Assembly: GCA_964391865.1 (NCBI GenBank)
Contig: CAYMNQ010000002.1
Location: 248,001 to 312,000 of the forward strand
DNA: 64,000 nucleotides
Direction: 5' to 3'
Origin: DASZQL01 sp964391865
GTDB taxonomy: Bacteria; Planctomycetota; Phycisphaerae; Phycisphaerales; UBA1924
Shown: piece after piece, positions 1 to 9,109 of the stretch
Position numbering within the stretch: the stretch's first letter is position 1
Layout: every line of letters begins with the position of its first letter
The notes under the pieces: model-generated
Seen by the model: only the letters and a program-made list of their open reading frames with translations
Database searches by the model: none
What the model was told of the DNA's origin: nothing
Made by a program: the position numbers and the translations under genes

Positions 1-1260
1 TCGGCGATCGCGTTCCGGTTCCTGCCGCGGGACCACGCGGGCGAGGTGTTCAGCTATCTGCCCGCCGAGGAGCAGGAAGAACTCATCAAGGAACTGGGCA
101 ACGAGGCGGCGGTGCGCGTGATAGAGGGGATGTCGCCCGACGACCGCGCGCGGTTTCTTGAAGAACTGCCGACGGAGGCGGCGCAGCGGCTGATCGGCTC
201 GCTCAGCCCGGCGGAGCGGCGCGCCACGCAGGCGATCCTGGGCTACGCGCCGAAGAGTGTCGGGCGCTTGATGACGCCCGACTACATCACCATCAAGCCC
301 GAGTGGACCGCCGCCCGCGCGCTCGAAGAAATCCGGCACAAGGGGCGCGACGCGGAGATCATCAACGTTGTATACGTCGTCGATGAGCACGGGACGCTGA
401 TCGACGACATGCGTCTGCGCCAGCTGCTGCTCGCCGATCCGGGCCACACGATCGACGCGCTCATGAACGGGACGTTCATCGCGCTGCGGGCCGACCAGCC
501 GCAGGAAGAAGCGGTGCGCACGATGGCGAAGTACGACCGCGTGGCCCTGCCGGTGGTGGACACGCGGGGCGTGCTGCTGGGGATCATCACGTACGACGAC
601 GTGGCGGACGTCGCCGAGGCGGAAGCGACCGAGGACATGCAGAAGCTGGGCGGCATGGAGGCGCTCGAGGAGCCGTACCTCTCGATCGCGCTGCTCAGCC
701 TGTTCCGCAAGCGCGCCGGCGTGCTGTTCATCCTCTTCATCGGGCAGATGTTCACCGCCAGCGCGATGGATCATTTCGAGGGGGAGCTCGCGAAAGCGGT
801 GATCCTGTCGACGTTCGTGCCGCTGATCGTGTCGAGCGGCGGGAACAGCGGGTCGCAGGCGTCGGCGCTGATCATCCGCGCCATGGCGCTCGGCGAAGTG
901 ACCGCCGCCCTGTGGTGGCGCGTGCTGCTGCGCGAGATCATGTGCGGCGGGCTGCTCGGGCTGCTGCTCGGCGGGCTGGGCGTGCTGCGCATCCATGTAT
1001 GGGGCTGGCTCGGGTGGTACAAGAACGACGCGGGGGCCAACGAGCACTTCACGCTGCTGGGCGTGACGGTCGGCGTGGCGGTTCTGGGCGTGGTGATGTG
1101 GGGCACGATTGTCGGCAGCATGCTGCCCTTCATCCTGAAGAAGCTGCGGCTCGACCCGGCGGCCAGCTCGGCGCCGTTCGTCGCCACGCTGGTCGACGTG
1201 ACGGGGATTGTGATCTACCTCTCGGCGGCGACGCTCATCCTGCGCGGCACGCTGCTGTAG
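1..1260 (+). CDS. mgtE: Magnesium transporter MgtE (5' end outside window)
   Basis: Divalent-cation (Mg2+) channel/transporter of the inner membrane. The reading frame is open from the first base, so the N-terminus is missing and 419 residues are visible. The order is the family order: the MgtE N-domain helical repeats (about residues 1-85), two CBS domains (about 90-215; second one contains ALPVVDTRGVLLGIITYDD), then the membrane domain from about 235. The membrane domain carries the family signature VPLIVSSGGNSGSQAS near residue 275, followed by hydrophobic helices to the C-terminus. CBS domains sense Mg2+ in characterised MgtE proteins; that role is taken from the family. A GTG at 46 could be mistaken for the start, but the upstream sequence continues the N-domain. 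The next gene starts 24 bp downstream on the same strand. Confidence 0.95.
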   Translation, partial: SAIAFRFLPRDHAGEVFSYLPAEEQEELIKELGNEAAVRVIEGMSPDDRARFLEELPTEAAQRLIGSLSPAERRATQAILGYAPKSVGRLMTPDYITIKPEWTAARALEEIRHKGRDAEIINVVYVVDEHGTLIDDMRLRQLLLADPGHTIDALMNGTFIALRADQPQEEAVRTMAKYDRVALPVVDTRGVLLGIITYDDVADVAEAEATEDMQKLGGMEALEEPYLSIALLSLFRKRAGVLFILFIGQMFTASAMDHFEGELAKAVILSTFVPLIVSSGGNSGSQASALIIRAMALGEVTAALWWRVLLREIMCGGLLGLLLGGLGVLRIHVWGWLGWYKNDAGANEHFTLLGVTVGVAVLGVVMWGTIVGSMLPFILKKLRLDPAASSAPFVATLVDVTGIVIYLSAATLILRGTLL

Positions 1261-1284
1261 CGCGCGATCCGCTATCCTCCAGGC

Positions 1285-2004
1285 ATGGCGATCATCATTT
1301 TCCAACACTGGGATACCGGCAAGCCGGGGCGGCTCGGCCTGACGCTGCGCGATCACGGGTTCAAGCTCGACATCCGGCGGCTCGATCAGGGCGCCTCGCT
1401 CCCGACGAACTATGACAACGTGGACGCGGTGATCTCGCTCGGCGGGCCGCAGAACGTGGGCGAGAGTCACAAGTGGATGCAGCCCGAGATGGACTACCTG
1501 CGCGGCGCGCACGAGCGGATGATCCCGGTCGTGGGCGTGTGCCTGGGGCACCAGATGCTGGCGGCGGCGCTGGGGGGCGAGGTCGGGAAGATGGACGCGC
1601 CGGAGTACGGCTTCGTCGATGTTGACATCTCGCCGGGCGGGCAGACGGACACGATTCTCGCGGGGATCGCTTGGAAGTCGCCGCAGTTCCAGAGCCATGG
1701 TTGCGAAGTCAAGAAACTCCCGGCGGAGGCTCAGTTGCTCATGAGCAGCGCGGGGTGCAAGGTGCAGGCGTTCCGCGCGGGTCTGCGCAGCTACGGCTTC
1801 CAGTTCCACTTCGAGGTGGATGGCGCGACCATCGACCAGTACGCGCATTGCGACAAGGGCGACCTGCACCGCGCGGGGACCTCCGCCGAGCAGATCACGA
1901 AGGAGGCGCGGGGCGCGATCGGTGAGCGCTTCGCGCGTCTGAGCGACCGGCTGTGCCTGAACATCGCCGCGTATCTGATCCCGAACGCGGCGATGGTGTC
2001 GTAA
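1285..2004 (+). CDS. Class I glutamine amidotransferase (GMP synthase-like)
   Basis: Stand-alone class I glutamine amidotransferase domain, 239 residues. The nucleophile elbow is VVGVCLGHQ with the predicted catalytic Cys86; the other triad members are His175 and Glu177 in FQFHFEVD. Free-standing proteins of this type resemble the GuaA glutaminase domain and are often annotated as GMP synthase-like or glutamine amidotransferases of unknown acceptor. No synthetase or acceptor domain lies next to it, so the partner is unknown. The ATG at 1285 follows mgtE by 24 bp, and the upstream TCCTCC-like stretch is not a Shine-Dalgarno site in the right orientation. It may also be a gamma-glutamyl hydrolase-like enzyme; the fold assignment is firm, the substrate is not. 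Confidence 0.9.
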   Translation: MAIIIFQHWDTGKPGRLGLTLRDHGFKLDIRRLDQGASLPTNYDNVDAVISLGGPQNVGESHKWMQPEMDYLRGAHERMIPVVGVCLGHQMLAAALGGEVGKMDAPEYGFVDVDISPGGQTDTILAGIAWKSPQFQSHGCEVKKLPAEAQLLMSSAGCKVQAFRAGLRSYGFQFHFEVDGATIDQYAHCDKGDLHRAGTSAEQITKEARGAIGERFARLSDRLCLNIAAYLIPNAAMVS

Positions 2005-2173
2005 GACGAGCGTGGGTTATCGGCGGGCGCTGGTTATCGAGCCGGCACGAACCCGAAGCGTCCGCGAGGCTGATCCCTGGCTGAAGTGGCGACACGTCGT
2101 GCCCGATTTGATGGTTGCACGCCTCGGAACTGTGGGGGCGGGCGGCCCACGGTATCGCGGCGTACATCCATTC

Positions 2174-4153
2174 GTGACAAGCGAACATTCTCTCAACACG
2201 GCGCCGGCGGCGATCCCGGGCTCGGGCGATCGGGCGCTGTCGCTGCGCTGGCGGGCGGCGAATTATGTGCTCGCGTCGATGACGCTGCTGAGCGTGTGCG
2301 TGTGCCTGTGGCTGGGGCATCAACTGGTGAGCCAGGCCGGGCGGGCGGCGGAGCAGAACGAGCGCTGGGCCGAGCGGCTGAACCAGATGACGGAGTTGGC
2401 GCGCCTCGCGGTCCTGCTGCACGCGCCGGCGAGCGCGGCGATCACCGCCGAAGACCCGGCGGGCGCGCGGGCCGCGCTGTCGCGCGGGCGCGCGCAGTCG
2501 GTCGCGATGCTCGGGTCGGTGCGTGCTTCCTTGAACGAACTGAGCGAGTCGGAGCGGGCGCAGCTTGTTGACGCGGTGAGCGCGGCGGCGGCGGGGTTGC
2601 AGCGTGTCGCCGCCAACACAGAATCGATTGTCGAGGCGTGCGAGCGCGAGGACCGCGAAGCCGCGGTCAACCAACTCGCCGATCTCGACGCAGGGCTGAG
2701 CGGCGCGAGCCAGTCCATCCACCACCTCATCACGCTGGCGCGGTCGATGCGCGCCGGGTGGTTCGACGAGCAGAAGTCGGCGGTGCAGTCGCTGCAGCGG
2801 CTTGAATTCGCCCTCAGCGCGCTCGTGCTGCTGACGGCGCTGGCGGCGATCGCGCACACGGGCCGGATGCACCGGCGCATCCAGGTCAGCGGCGAGGCAC
2901 TGGCGCAGCACACGGCGGCGCTCGAAGCGGCCAACGCCGACCTGGCCCGGGCCACGCGGGCGGCGGAGGAGGCGAACCGAACGAAGTCGGCGTTCCTCGC
3001 CAACATGAGCCACGAGATCCGTACGCCCATGACGGCGATCCTGGGCTTCGCCGACGTGCTGCTGGCGCCCGAGTCGAATGAAGAGGAGCGGATCGACGCC
3101 GCCCGCACGCTGCACCGCAACGGGCAGCACCTGCTCACGCTGGTGAACGACATTCTCGACCTCTCGAAGATCGAGGCCGGTCGCATGGAAGTGGAGCTGG
3201 CGCCCACGCCGCTGCGCCCAATCGTGCGCGACGTGCTGGACCTTTGTTCGGTGAAGGCGGCGGAGAAGGGGTTGCTATTGGACGTGGCGCTCGAGGGCGC
3301 GGTGCCCGACACGGTGGTGACCGATTCCGTCCGCCTCAAGCAGGCGCTCGTCAACCTGATGATGAACGCGATCAAGTTCACTTCGCGCGGCGGGGTGTGC
3401 CTCGACATCGGGTGCGACCCCGAGGCGCGCCAACTCCGCTTCCACGTCACCGACAGCGGCATCGGGCTGACCAAGGAGCAGATCGCGCGGCTCTTCCGCC
3501 CGTTCACGCAGGCGGATGTCTCAACCACGCGGCTCTACGGCGGCACGGGGCTGGGCCTGACGATCACCAAATGGATCGCGCTGCAACTCGGCGGAGACGT
3601 CACGCTCGTCAGCGCGCCGGGCAAGGGCAGCACGTTCACCCTCACCATCGGCACCGGCGCGCTCGAGGGCGTCGAGATGGTGAAGGAACTCACCCGTCAC
3701 GCGCGGCGCGAGACGTCCATGACGACCGGCGCGGCGCTCCCCTCGCTGCGCGGGCGCGTCCTGCTCGCGGAGGACGGGCCTGACAACCAGAGGCTCGTCT
3801 CGCACCTGTTGCGGAAAGCGGGCGCGACGGTCGAGGTGGTGGGGCACGGCAAGCTGGCGCTCGATGCGGCGCTCGAAGCACGCGAGCGCGGCGAGCCGTT
3901 CGACCTGATCCTGATGGACATGCAGATGCCGTTCATGGACGGCTACACGGCGACGCGGGCCCTGCGCGACGCTGGGTACACGGGCCCGGTGATCGCGTTC
4001 ACCGCTCACGCGATGAAGGGCGAGCAGGACAAGTGCTTCGCCGTCGGATGTGACGCGTACCTGTCCAAGCCGATCAGCCGGGAGAAGCTCATCACCGAAG
4101 TGGCGCACTACATGCCCCGGGCGCACGAGCCCGGCGCGCGCCGCGCGGCGTGA
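2174..4153 (+). CDS. Membrane hybrid histidine kinase with receiver domain
   Basis: Two-component sensor kinase with a C-terminal receiver. From the GTG at 2174 it has a first membrane helix (ASMTLLSVCVCLWLGHQLV), a roughly 170-residue helical extracytoplasmic sensor region, a second membrane helix (ALSALVLLTALAAIAHTG), a short coiled coil, a HisKA box with phospho-acceptor His280 in NMSHEIRTPM, and an HATPase_c domain with N box (NLMMNAIKF) and G boxes (DSGIGL, YGGTGLGLTI). The receiver has Asp582 in LMDMQMPFMDG and the conserved Lys in YLSKP. The frame is open back to 2012, but residues before 2174 look non-coding, so the later start is preferred; no clear Shine-Dalgarno site decides it. 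No separate response regulator is adjacent. The signal is unknown. Confidence 0.9.
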   Translation: MTSEHSLNTAPAAIPGSGDRALSLRWRAANYVLASMTLLSVCVCLWLGHQLVSQAGRAAEQNERWAERLNQMTELARLAVLLHAPASAAITAEDPAGARAALSRGRAQSVAMLGSVRASLNELSESERAQLVDAVSAAAAGLQRVAANTESIVEACEREDREAAVNQLADLDAGLSGASQSIHHLITLARSMRAGWFDEQKSAVQSLQRLEFALSALVLLTALAAIAHTGRMHRRIQVSGEALAQHTAALEAANADLARATRAAEEANRTKSAFLANMSHEIRTPMTAILGFADVLLAPESNEEERIDAARTLHRNGQHLLTLVNDILDLSKIEAGRMEVELAPTPLRPIVRDVLDLCSVKAAEKGLLLDVALEGAVPDTVVTDSVRLKQALVNLMMNAIKFTSRGGVCLDIGCDPEARQLRFHVTDSGIGLTKEQIARLFRPFTQADVSTTRLYGGTGLGLTITKWIALQLGGDVTLVSAPGKGSTFTLTIGTGALEGVEMVKELTRHARRETSMTTGAALPSLRGRVLLAEDGPDNQRLVSHLLRKAGATVEVVGHGKLALDAALEARERGEPFDLILMDMQMPFMDGYTATRALRDAGYTGPVIAFTAHAMKGEQDKCFAVGCDAYLSKPISREKLITEVAHYMPRAHEPGARRAA

Positions 4154-4161
4154 CCTCTTTG

Positions 4162-4288
4162 AACCACAGAGGCACGAAGACACCGAGACGGCACGGAGAA
4201 ACGAGACCGATCGGAACTGAAGACTGCGACCCGGGGCACCGGCACTCCTTACTCCGCGCGACCTCGGCTTCTCTGCGCTTCTGTGGTT
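4162..4288. repeat. Intergenic inverted repeat of the AACCACAGAG type
   Basis: The gap between the convergent kinase and glycosidase genes starts with AACCACAGA (4162-4170) followed by a purine-rich string of degenerate ACACGGAGA-like units, and ends with the complementary TCTGTGGTT (4280-4288); an inner arm (CGGAGAA / TTCTCTG) also pairs. Degenerate relatives of the same string lie at 36862-36937 and around 19575-19630, also in gaps at gene ends. This looks like a dispersed palindromic repeat. Confidence 0.6.
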
Positions 4289-4299
4289 GTCCGATCTGC

Positions 4300-5601
4300 T
4301 CACGGCGCGAAGCGGTCGAGCATGGTGATCGCGAGAACATTCCACGAGACAAACCCGCCGGCGTGGGGCCACAAGCCGCGGGCGTCGTCGTTGATGCACT
4401 CGAAGAGCGTGCCGCGGGATTCGAGGCAGTCCGTCAGCCCGCGCGCGGTGCGGAGCGCGAGCTCGCGGGCTTCGCCGGCCCGGCCCGCGGCGTGCAAACC
4501 TTCGGCGAGGTAGTAGTTCGCCAGCACCCACACCGGGCCTTGCCAGTTGGAGACGGCCGTGCGCGCGCCGACCTTCGGGTCGAAGATCAGCGAGCGGGGT
4601 GACTGGTTGAAATACAGCGAATCGGCGGGCGCGGTGCGCACGCCGACGGGGCCCCAGAAGGCGCGCGCATCGGTGAGGAGCGCGATGAGCTTCGCCGCAC
4701 GCGCTTCGTCGGGCACGCGGGCGTAGAGCGGGAGCAGGCTGGTCCACGACAGCATGGGCGACACGGGGAGGCCCTCGCCGCCGGTGGAAGGATCGAGCAC
4801 CTTCGCGTCGGGCGCGTCGTCGCTCGCGCGCCGGGCGGCGTACCAGCCGGCCTGCCGCGCGGCGTCCTCGTGCCACATGAACCGGTTCATGCGGGCGCGG
4901 AGGTCGTTGGCTTTCGCGCGCCAACGATCGGTGTCGCTCGCTATGCGGAGCACCATCGCCAACTCGGCGAGCGCGTCGTACTCGAGCGCCATCATGGCGC
5001 TGGCGCCGGGGTCCTCGATGGTTCGCTCGGGCGCGTTGACGAGGAGCAGGTCGTTGTCGAATCCGGTCTGTAGCGCGGAGTGCGCGATGATCAGGCCGTG
5101 CGCGCCGGTGTATTCACGCTCCGTGAACTCGATGAATCGCGCGACGCGCGGGTAGACGTCGTTTGCCTCGATCCACGCGGCAGCCCGCTCGCGGTCATGA
5201 GCAGCGGCGGCGCAGCGGATCGCGAACTGCGCCATGCACGGCTTGGCGGGCTCGGCTTCATGCGTGCGGTCCGGCATCTCGACGCGGTGGATGCGGCCGT
5301 TCGGCTCCATGAGGTCGAGAAAGTTCAGCAGGCTGCCGCGGCAGGGGGCGACGAACTCTTCGTGACGCAGCAGCTCGATGGCGGCTTCCGATGCGTCGTG
5401 ATGGAACAGCCCCAGCGAGTAGTCGCCCGTGTTGAAGACGTCGGTGGAGTCGGCGTGCGCGGGGCGTGCGCTCGCCGACGGCGCGTCGCGCGGCGGCGGG
5501 GAGGGCGACAGCCACGGGTGCTTGAAGCGGGCCGAGGGGGCGCGCACGCAGCGGCGGGATTCGGTGAGCAGGTGCTCGCGCAGTCGGGCGAAGTCGGTCA
5601 T
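4300..5601 (-). CDS. (alpha/alpha)6-barrel glycoside hydrolase-like protein (MGH1/trehalase-like)
   Basis: A 433-residue protein resembling the glycosidase clan of trehalases, GH63 enzymes and mannosylglycerate hydrolase-like proteins. Supporting stretches are GDYSLGLFHHDASEA and LEPNGRIHRVEM-like segments near residues 70-125, DNDLLL near 185, MMALEYDALAELA near 205, RMNRFMWHEDAA near 240, and the C-terminal WQGPVWVLANYYLAEGL and INDDARGLWP segments. No signal peptide is seen, so it is probably cytoplasmic and acts on a storage or compatible-solute sugar; the substrate is inferred only. It is divergent from the PHP-glycosyltransferase fusion, which fits a sugar metabolism setting. The length is near that expected for the barrel alone. 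Confidence 0.75.
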   Translation of the reverse strand: MTDFARLREHLLTESRRCVRAPSARFKHPWLSPSPPPRDAPSASARPAHADSTDVFNTGDYSLGLFHHDASEAAIELLRHEEFVAPCRGSLLNFLDLMEPNGRIHRVEMPDRTHEAEPAKPCMAQFAIRCAAAAHDRERAAAWIEANDVYPRVARFIEFTEREYTGAHGLIIAHSALQTGFDNDLLLVNAPERTIEDPGASAMMALEYDALAELAMVLRIASDTDRWRAKANDLRARMNRFMWHEDAARQAGWYAARRASDDAPDAKVLDPSTGGEGLPVSPMLSWTSLLPLYARVPDEARAAKLIALLTDARAFWGPVGVRTAPADSLYFNQSPRSLIFDPKVGARTAVSNWQGPVWVLANYYLAEGLHAAGRAGEARELALRTARGLTDCLESRGTLFECINDDARGLWPHAGGFVSWNVLAITMLDRFAP

Positions 5602-6016
5602 GCGGCGGTGCTCGGCGGGTGATCGGCGACAGTGTGCCCGATCCGATGCCGACGCGCGGGGCGGCGATCCGACCCCGGTCTTACGTGACGTTCACCGAAT
5701 ACACATATCTCGTTCGGTCGTCCGAGCCGGTTCACGGTGGACGCCGGGGCTGATGCTCCGAATTGCACGCAAAATCAAGGGGATTTCGAGCGTGTTACCA
5801 ACCGCCGTTGATGGCCCTGCTGATCGGGAGTCGGCGTCCGGACGGGGGAGTGAACCTCGACAAATCCTCACCGATCGCAAAGGGCGAATCCCGAACACGC
5901 GATTACACTTTCGCCGATCTCTCGTTGTGAGCGATGTGTGGATGGGCCGCGGATATCGCCTCGGCGGCGCTGCGACTCTGCCCCTCACCGGCGCTCACGA
6001 TCGGAGGGCGCGACTC
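5602..6016. other. 415-bp divergent intergenic region
   Basis: Region between the divergent glycosidase and PHP-glycosyltransferase genes. It has lower GC in the middle (about 5690-5790, with AATACACATATCTCG) and must hold both promoters, but I cannot assign boxes with confidence. The plus frame stays open through it, yet the residues have no family character and the well-spaced Shine-Dalgarno site lies at its right end (GGAGG at 6002-6006). I see no RNA gene. Confidence 0.5.
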
Positions 6017-8782
6017 ATGCTGCACCTGATCGACGAATCCGACGCCGGCCGCACGCTGTTCGAGCAGCGCGAGGGATCGCGCGAGCCCTGTGGACGAGTG
6101 GTGCGGATGGACATGCACTGCCATTCGCGCGCCAGCTCGGCTCCGGTGATCGAAGCGCTGCGGCCGCTGGGCGCGCCGGAGAGTTACTCCGAGCCGGAGC
6201 GGGTGTACGAGCAGGCGCGGGCTCGGGGGATGGACTTCGTCACCATCACGGACCACGACAGCATCGACGGCGTGATGGAACTCGTTGATCGGGGCTTTCA
6301 AGATGTGGTGGTCGGCGAGGAAGTCTCGGTCTACTTCCCGGAAGATCGCTGCAAGCTGCATGTGTTGGTGTGGGGCCTCTCGCCGGGGCAGCACGAGGAA
6401 CTGGCGCGGCTGAACCTGCGCGACGACGTGTACCAGTTCGCGCACTGGCTTCAGCAGAACAATCTGGCGCACTCGTTCGCGCACCCGCTGTACGTGCAGA
6501 ACGGGCGACAGCAGCCGTGGCATCTGGAGCGCGCCGTGCTGCTGTTCAAGGGGTGGGAGACGCTGAACGGCGCGCACGCCGGTTCGCACCGCGGCGTGGT
6601 CGAGCGGTACCTCGAGGCGCTGACGCCCGCGAAGATCCAGGCGCTTTCGCGCCGGCACGGCATCGAGCCGCTGTGGGTCCGCTCGTGGGACAAGGCCCCC
6701 ACCGCCGGGTCCGACGATCACGCGCTGATGAACGTGGGGCAGACGTGGGCGGGGGTCGAGTGCGAGGAGGGGCGGCGGATCACGGACCCGCGCGAGTTCC
6801 TGCGCCGGGTGATGGCGGGCAAGGCGCGCGTCGGCGGGCAGGCGGGTCACTCGTCGCTGCTGGCGCACCAGCTCACGACGGTGGGCGTGAACTACTTCGC
6901 GCGGCGGCTGTACTCGAAGTGCTCGCCTCGGGGCCGCTATGTCGCGAGCAAGCTGGGGCGGTTCGCGGGCGTGGCGATGAAAAAGCCGCCCATGATCGCC
7001 GTGGCGCTGGACACGCTGAAGCGGAAGATCAGCCGCAAGCGCAGCCGCACACGCCCGCTGATCCAGGCGCTGCAGGCGGCGATGGGCCCGGTGCTTGAGA
7101 AGTACCCCGACCTGCGCGAGCGGCTGGAGCCCTCGGCGTGGAAGAACGGCGCGCCGGTCGCCAGCCACGAGCGGATGGCGGAGTTCACGGGCGAGCTGTG
7201 CGCGGCGGTAGCCCGCGCGATGTCGGCGGGCACGATCCGCGCGGCCCGGGACGGCGACACGAGCGAACTGATCGACCATATGCTCAGCTACGCGATCCTG
7301 CAGGCGGCGCAGCTCCCGTACGTCTTCTCGCTGTTTCACCAGAACAAGGAACGCCCGATGCTCGAAGAGCTGGAGCACCACACCGCGGCGCCGGGGTCGG
7401 GCGCGAGCGTGCTGGAGCGGCCGATGCGCGTCGCTCTGTTCACCGACACGCTGGGCGACGTGAACGGCGTGTCGCGGTTCATCCAGAACGTCGCGGACCA
7501 GGCGAACAAGACCGGGCGCGATCTGCAGATCATCACTTCGACGCGGATCCCGGTGCCGGGGTGGGCGAACATCCGCAACTTCGAGCCCGTGTTCGCCTCG
7601 AAGATGCCGAAGTACGAGCAGCTCGAGTTCGCCCTGCCGCCGATGCTGAACATCCTGCGGTACATCGACACGCACCAGCCGGACGTGATCCACATCTCGA
7701 CGCCCGGGCCGGTGGGCCTGGTGGGGTACATCGCGGCGCGGATGCTGCGCGTGCCGGTGCTGGGCGTGTACCACACCGACTTCCCCGCGTACATCGACCG
7801 CTTGTTCGACGACCACGCGTTCACCGCGATGGCGCAGACGTTCATGCGGTTCTTCTACAAGCCCTTCCGCAGCATCTTCACCCGCTCGGAGGATTACGTT
7901 GATTCCCTGGTGAAGCTCGGCATGGCGCGGGAGAAGATGGTCGCGCTGATGCCGGGCCTGGAGACGGCGAAGTTCAACACCGGCTTCCGCGACAGCGCGG
8001 TGTGGGACGAGCTCGACAGCCAGGGGGCGGCGAGCGTGGCTCGGTCGGCGGTGAAGGTGCTGTACGTCGGGCGCGTGAGCGTCGAGAAGAACATGCCCAT
8101 GCTCAGCGCGGTGTGGAAGCAGGTGGCCCGGCGCTGCGCCGAGCGCGGCATCGCCGCGGACCTTGTCGTGGTGGGCGACGGGCCGTACCGCAAACAGATG
8201 GCGGAGGAGCTCGCCGGCACGCGGGCGCACTTCCTCGGGTTCCGGCACGGGCGCGAGCTCTCGACGATCTACGCGTCGAGCGACGTGTTCGTCTTCCCCT
8301 CGACCACCGACACGCTGGGGCAGGTGGTGATGGAGAGCCAGTCGTCCGGGCTGCCGGTGATCGTCACGGACCAGGGCGGTCCGAAGGAAGTCGTGCGCCA
8401 CGGGGAGACGGGCTTCGTCCTTCCGGCCGACGACGCGGGGGCGTGGGTGGCGACGATCGTGAACCTCGCCGAGAACCACGCGGCCCGCACCGCGATGGGG
8501 CGCGCCGCGAGCGAGTTCATGCGCGGGTTCGACATCTCCCGATCGTTCGAGCACTTCTGGGATGTGCACACCGAGGCGTGGCACGAAGCGCTGGCGGAGC
8601 GCGGCATCACGCGCCGGTCGGCGAGCGGATCAGGCGGCGCGGCGGGGGAGTCTGTTCACGAGTTCGGTGCGGATGGCCCGCGCTTCGCGGCGGAGATCGC
8701 CCGCGACGGTGCTGGGCACGCCCGGCTCGGCGGCGAGGCGCGCGAGCTCGTCCACCATGTACATGGCGACAGAGCGGAATGA
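6017..8782 (+). CDS. PHP-domain / GT4 glycosyltransferase fusion protein
   Basis: Two enzymes in one 921-residue chain. Residues about 28-230 are a PHP metal-dependent phosphoesterase-type domain: the HxH motif is in DMHCHS (His34, His36), followed by TITDHDSIDG (Asp79, His80), VGEEVSVYFP, SFAHPLYV and GSDDHA. A helical linker rich in basic residues spans about 290-460. From Met470 a GT-B retaining glycosyltransferase of family 4 begins (MRVALFTDTLGDVNGVSRF), with VYHTDFPAYIDR, LYVGRVSVEKN and VFPSTTDTLGQVVMESQ. GT4 proteins of this type often add mannose or glucose to lipids or polymers; the acceptor here is unknown. The ATG at 6017 has GGAGG 11 bp upstream. The last about 50 residues overlap a convergent small gene. 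Confidence 0.88.
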   Translation: MLHLIDESDAGRTLFEQREGSREPCGRVVRMDMHCHSRASSAPVIEALRPLGAPESYSEPERVYEQARARGMDFVTITDHDSIDGVMELVDRGFQDVVVGEEVSVYFPEDRCKLHVLVWGLSPGQHEELARLNLRDDVYQFAHWLQQNNLAHSFAHPLYVQNGRQQPWHLERAVLLFKGWETLNGAHAGSHRGVVERYLEALTPAKIQALSRRHGIEPLWVRSWDKAPTAGSDDHALMNVGQTWAGVECEEGRRITDPREFLRRVMAGKARVGGQAGHSSLLAHQLTTVGVNYFARRLYSKCSPRGRYVASKLGRFAGVAMKKPPMIAVALDTLKRKISRKRSRTRPLIQALQAAMGPVLEKYPDLRERLEPSAWKNGAPVASHERMAEFTGELCAAVARAMSAGTIRAARDGDTSELIDHMLSYAILQAAQLPYVFSLFHQNKERPMLEELEHHTAAPGSGASVLERPMRVALFTDTLGDVNGVSRFIQNVADQANKTGRDLQIITSTRIPVPGWANIRNFEPVFASKMPKYEQLEFALPPMLNILRYIDTHQPDVIHISTPGPVGLVGYIAARMLRVPVLGVYHTDFPAYIDRLFDDHAFTAMAQTFMRFFYKPFRSIFTRSEDYVDSLVKLGMAREKMVALMPGLETAKFNTGFRDSAVWDELDSQGAASVARSAVKVLYVGRVSVEKNMPMLSAVWKQVARRCAERGIAADLVVVGDGPYRKQMAEELAGTRAHFLGFRHGRELSTIYASSDVFVFPSTTDTLGQVVMESQSSGLPVIVTDQGGPKEVVRHGETGFVLPADDAGAWVATIVNLAENHAARTAMGRAASEFMRGFDISRSFEHFWDVHTEAWHEALAERGITRRSASGSGGAAGESVHEFGADGPRFAAEIARDGAGHARLGGEARELVHHVHGDRAE

Positions 8783-8878
8783 GGGGCGGGCGGGGTTCGC
8801 CGCTGCCCGGGCCGCGTCCGCGCGGGCGAGCGAGATGACCTTGTCCGCGTACTGCTCGTCCGCCGGGTGTGCTGTCAT
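8630..8878 (-). CDS. Small hypothetical protein overlapping the glycosyltransferase 3' end
   Basis: An 82-residue acidic/basic helical protein (starts MTAHPADEQYADKVI, contains MYMVDELARLAAEPG). It is supported by a good Shine-Dalgarno site: the strand reads GGAGG, three or four bases, then ATG at 8878. It overlaps the 3' end of the glycosyltransferase gene by 153 bp in the convergent orientation. I do not recognise the family. No signal peptide or membrane segment is present. The strong start and the ordinary amino-acid composition favour a real gene over a shadow frame; the glycosyltransferase tail over the same stretch is Gly/Ala-rich and low in complexity, so the tail may be the less constrained of the two. 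Confidence 0.6.
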   Translation of the reverse strand: MTAHPADEQYADKVISLARADAARAAANPARPSFRSVAMYMVDELARLAAEPGVPSTVAGDLRREARAIRTELVNRLPRRAA

Positions 8879-9109
8879 GGAGCCTCCATCCGCGTCCCGC
8901 GGGTGCGGGGTTGCGGCCGCGATCGCGTGGTGAGCGGGGAGCAACCTACCCGGCGCCGGAGCGCGATCGCGGCAAACCCATCCATCGGCGCGGGGGCGGC
9001 GAGTGATCGGCGAGTGTCCCTCACGGGTCGGTTTCGGGACGGCGAGCCCCCGCGTAACCCGGCGAGTTTGCCGTCGCCCGAACCGCCGATCGGGTGGTAG
9101 CATCAGGGC

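Noticed and set aside
5429..6016. An N-terminal extension of the PHP-glycosyltransferase protein
   Set aside because: The frame is open back to 5429, but the first part overlaps the divergent glycosidase gene and the residues look random; a good Shine-Dalgarno site supports the start at 6017.
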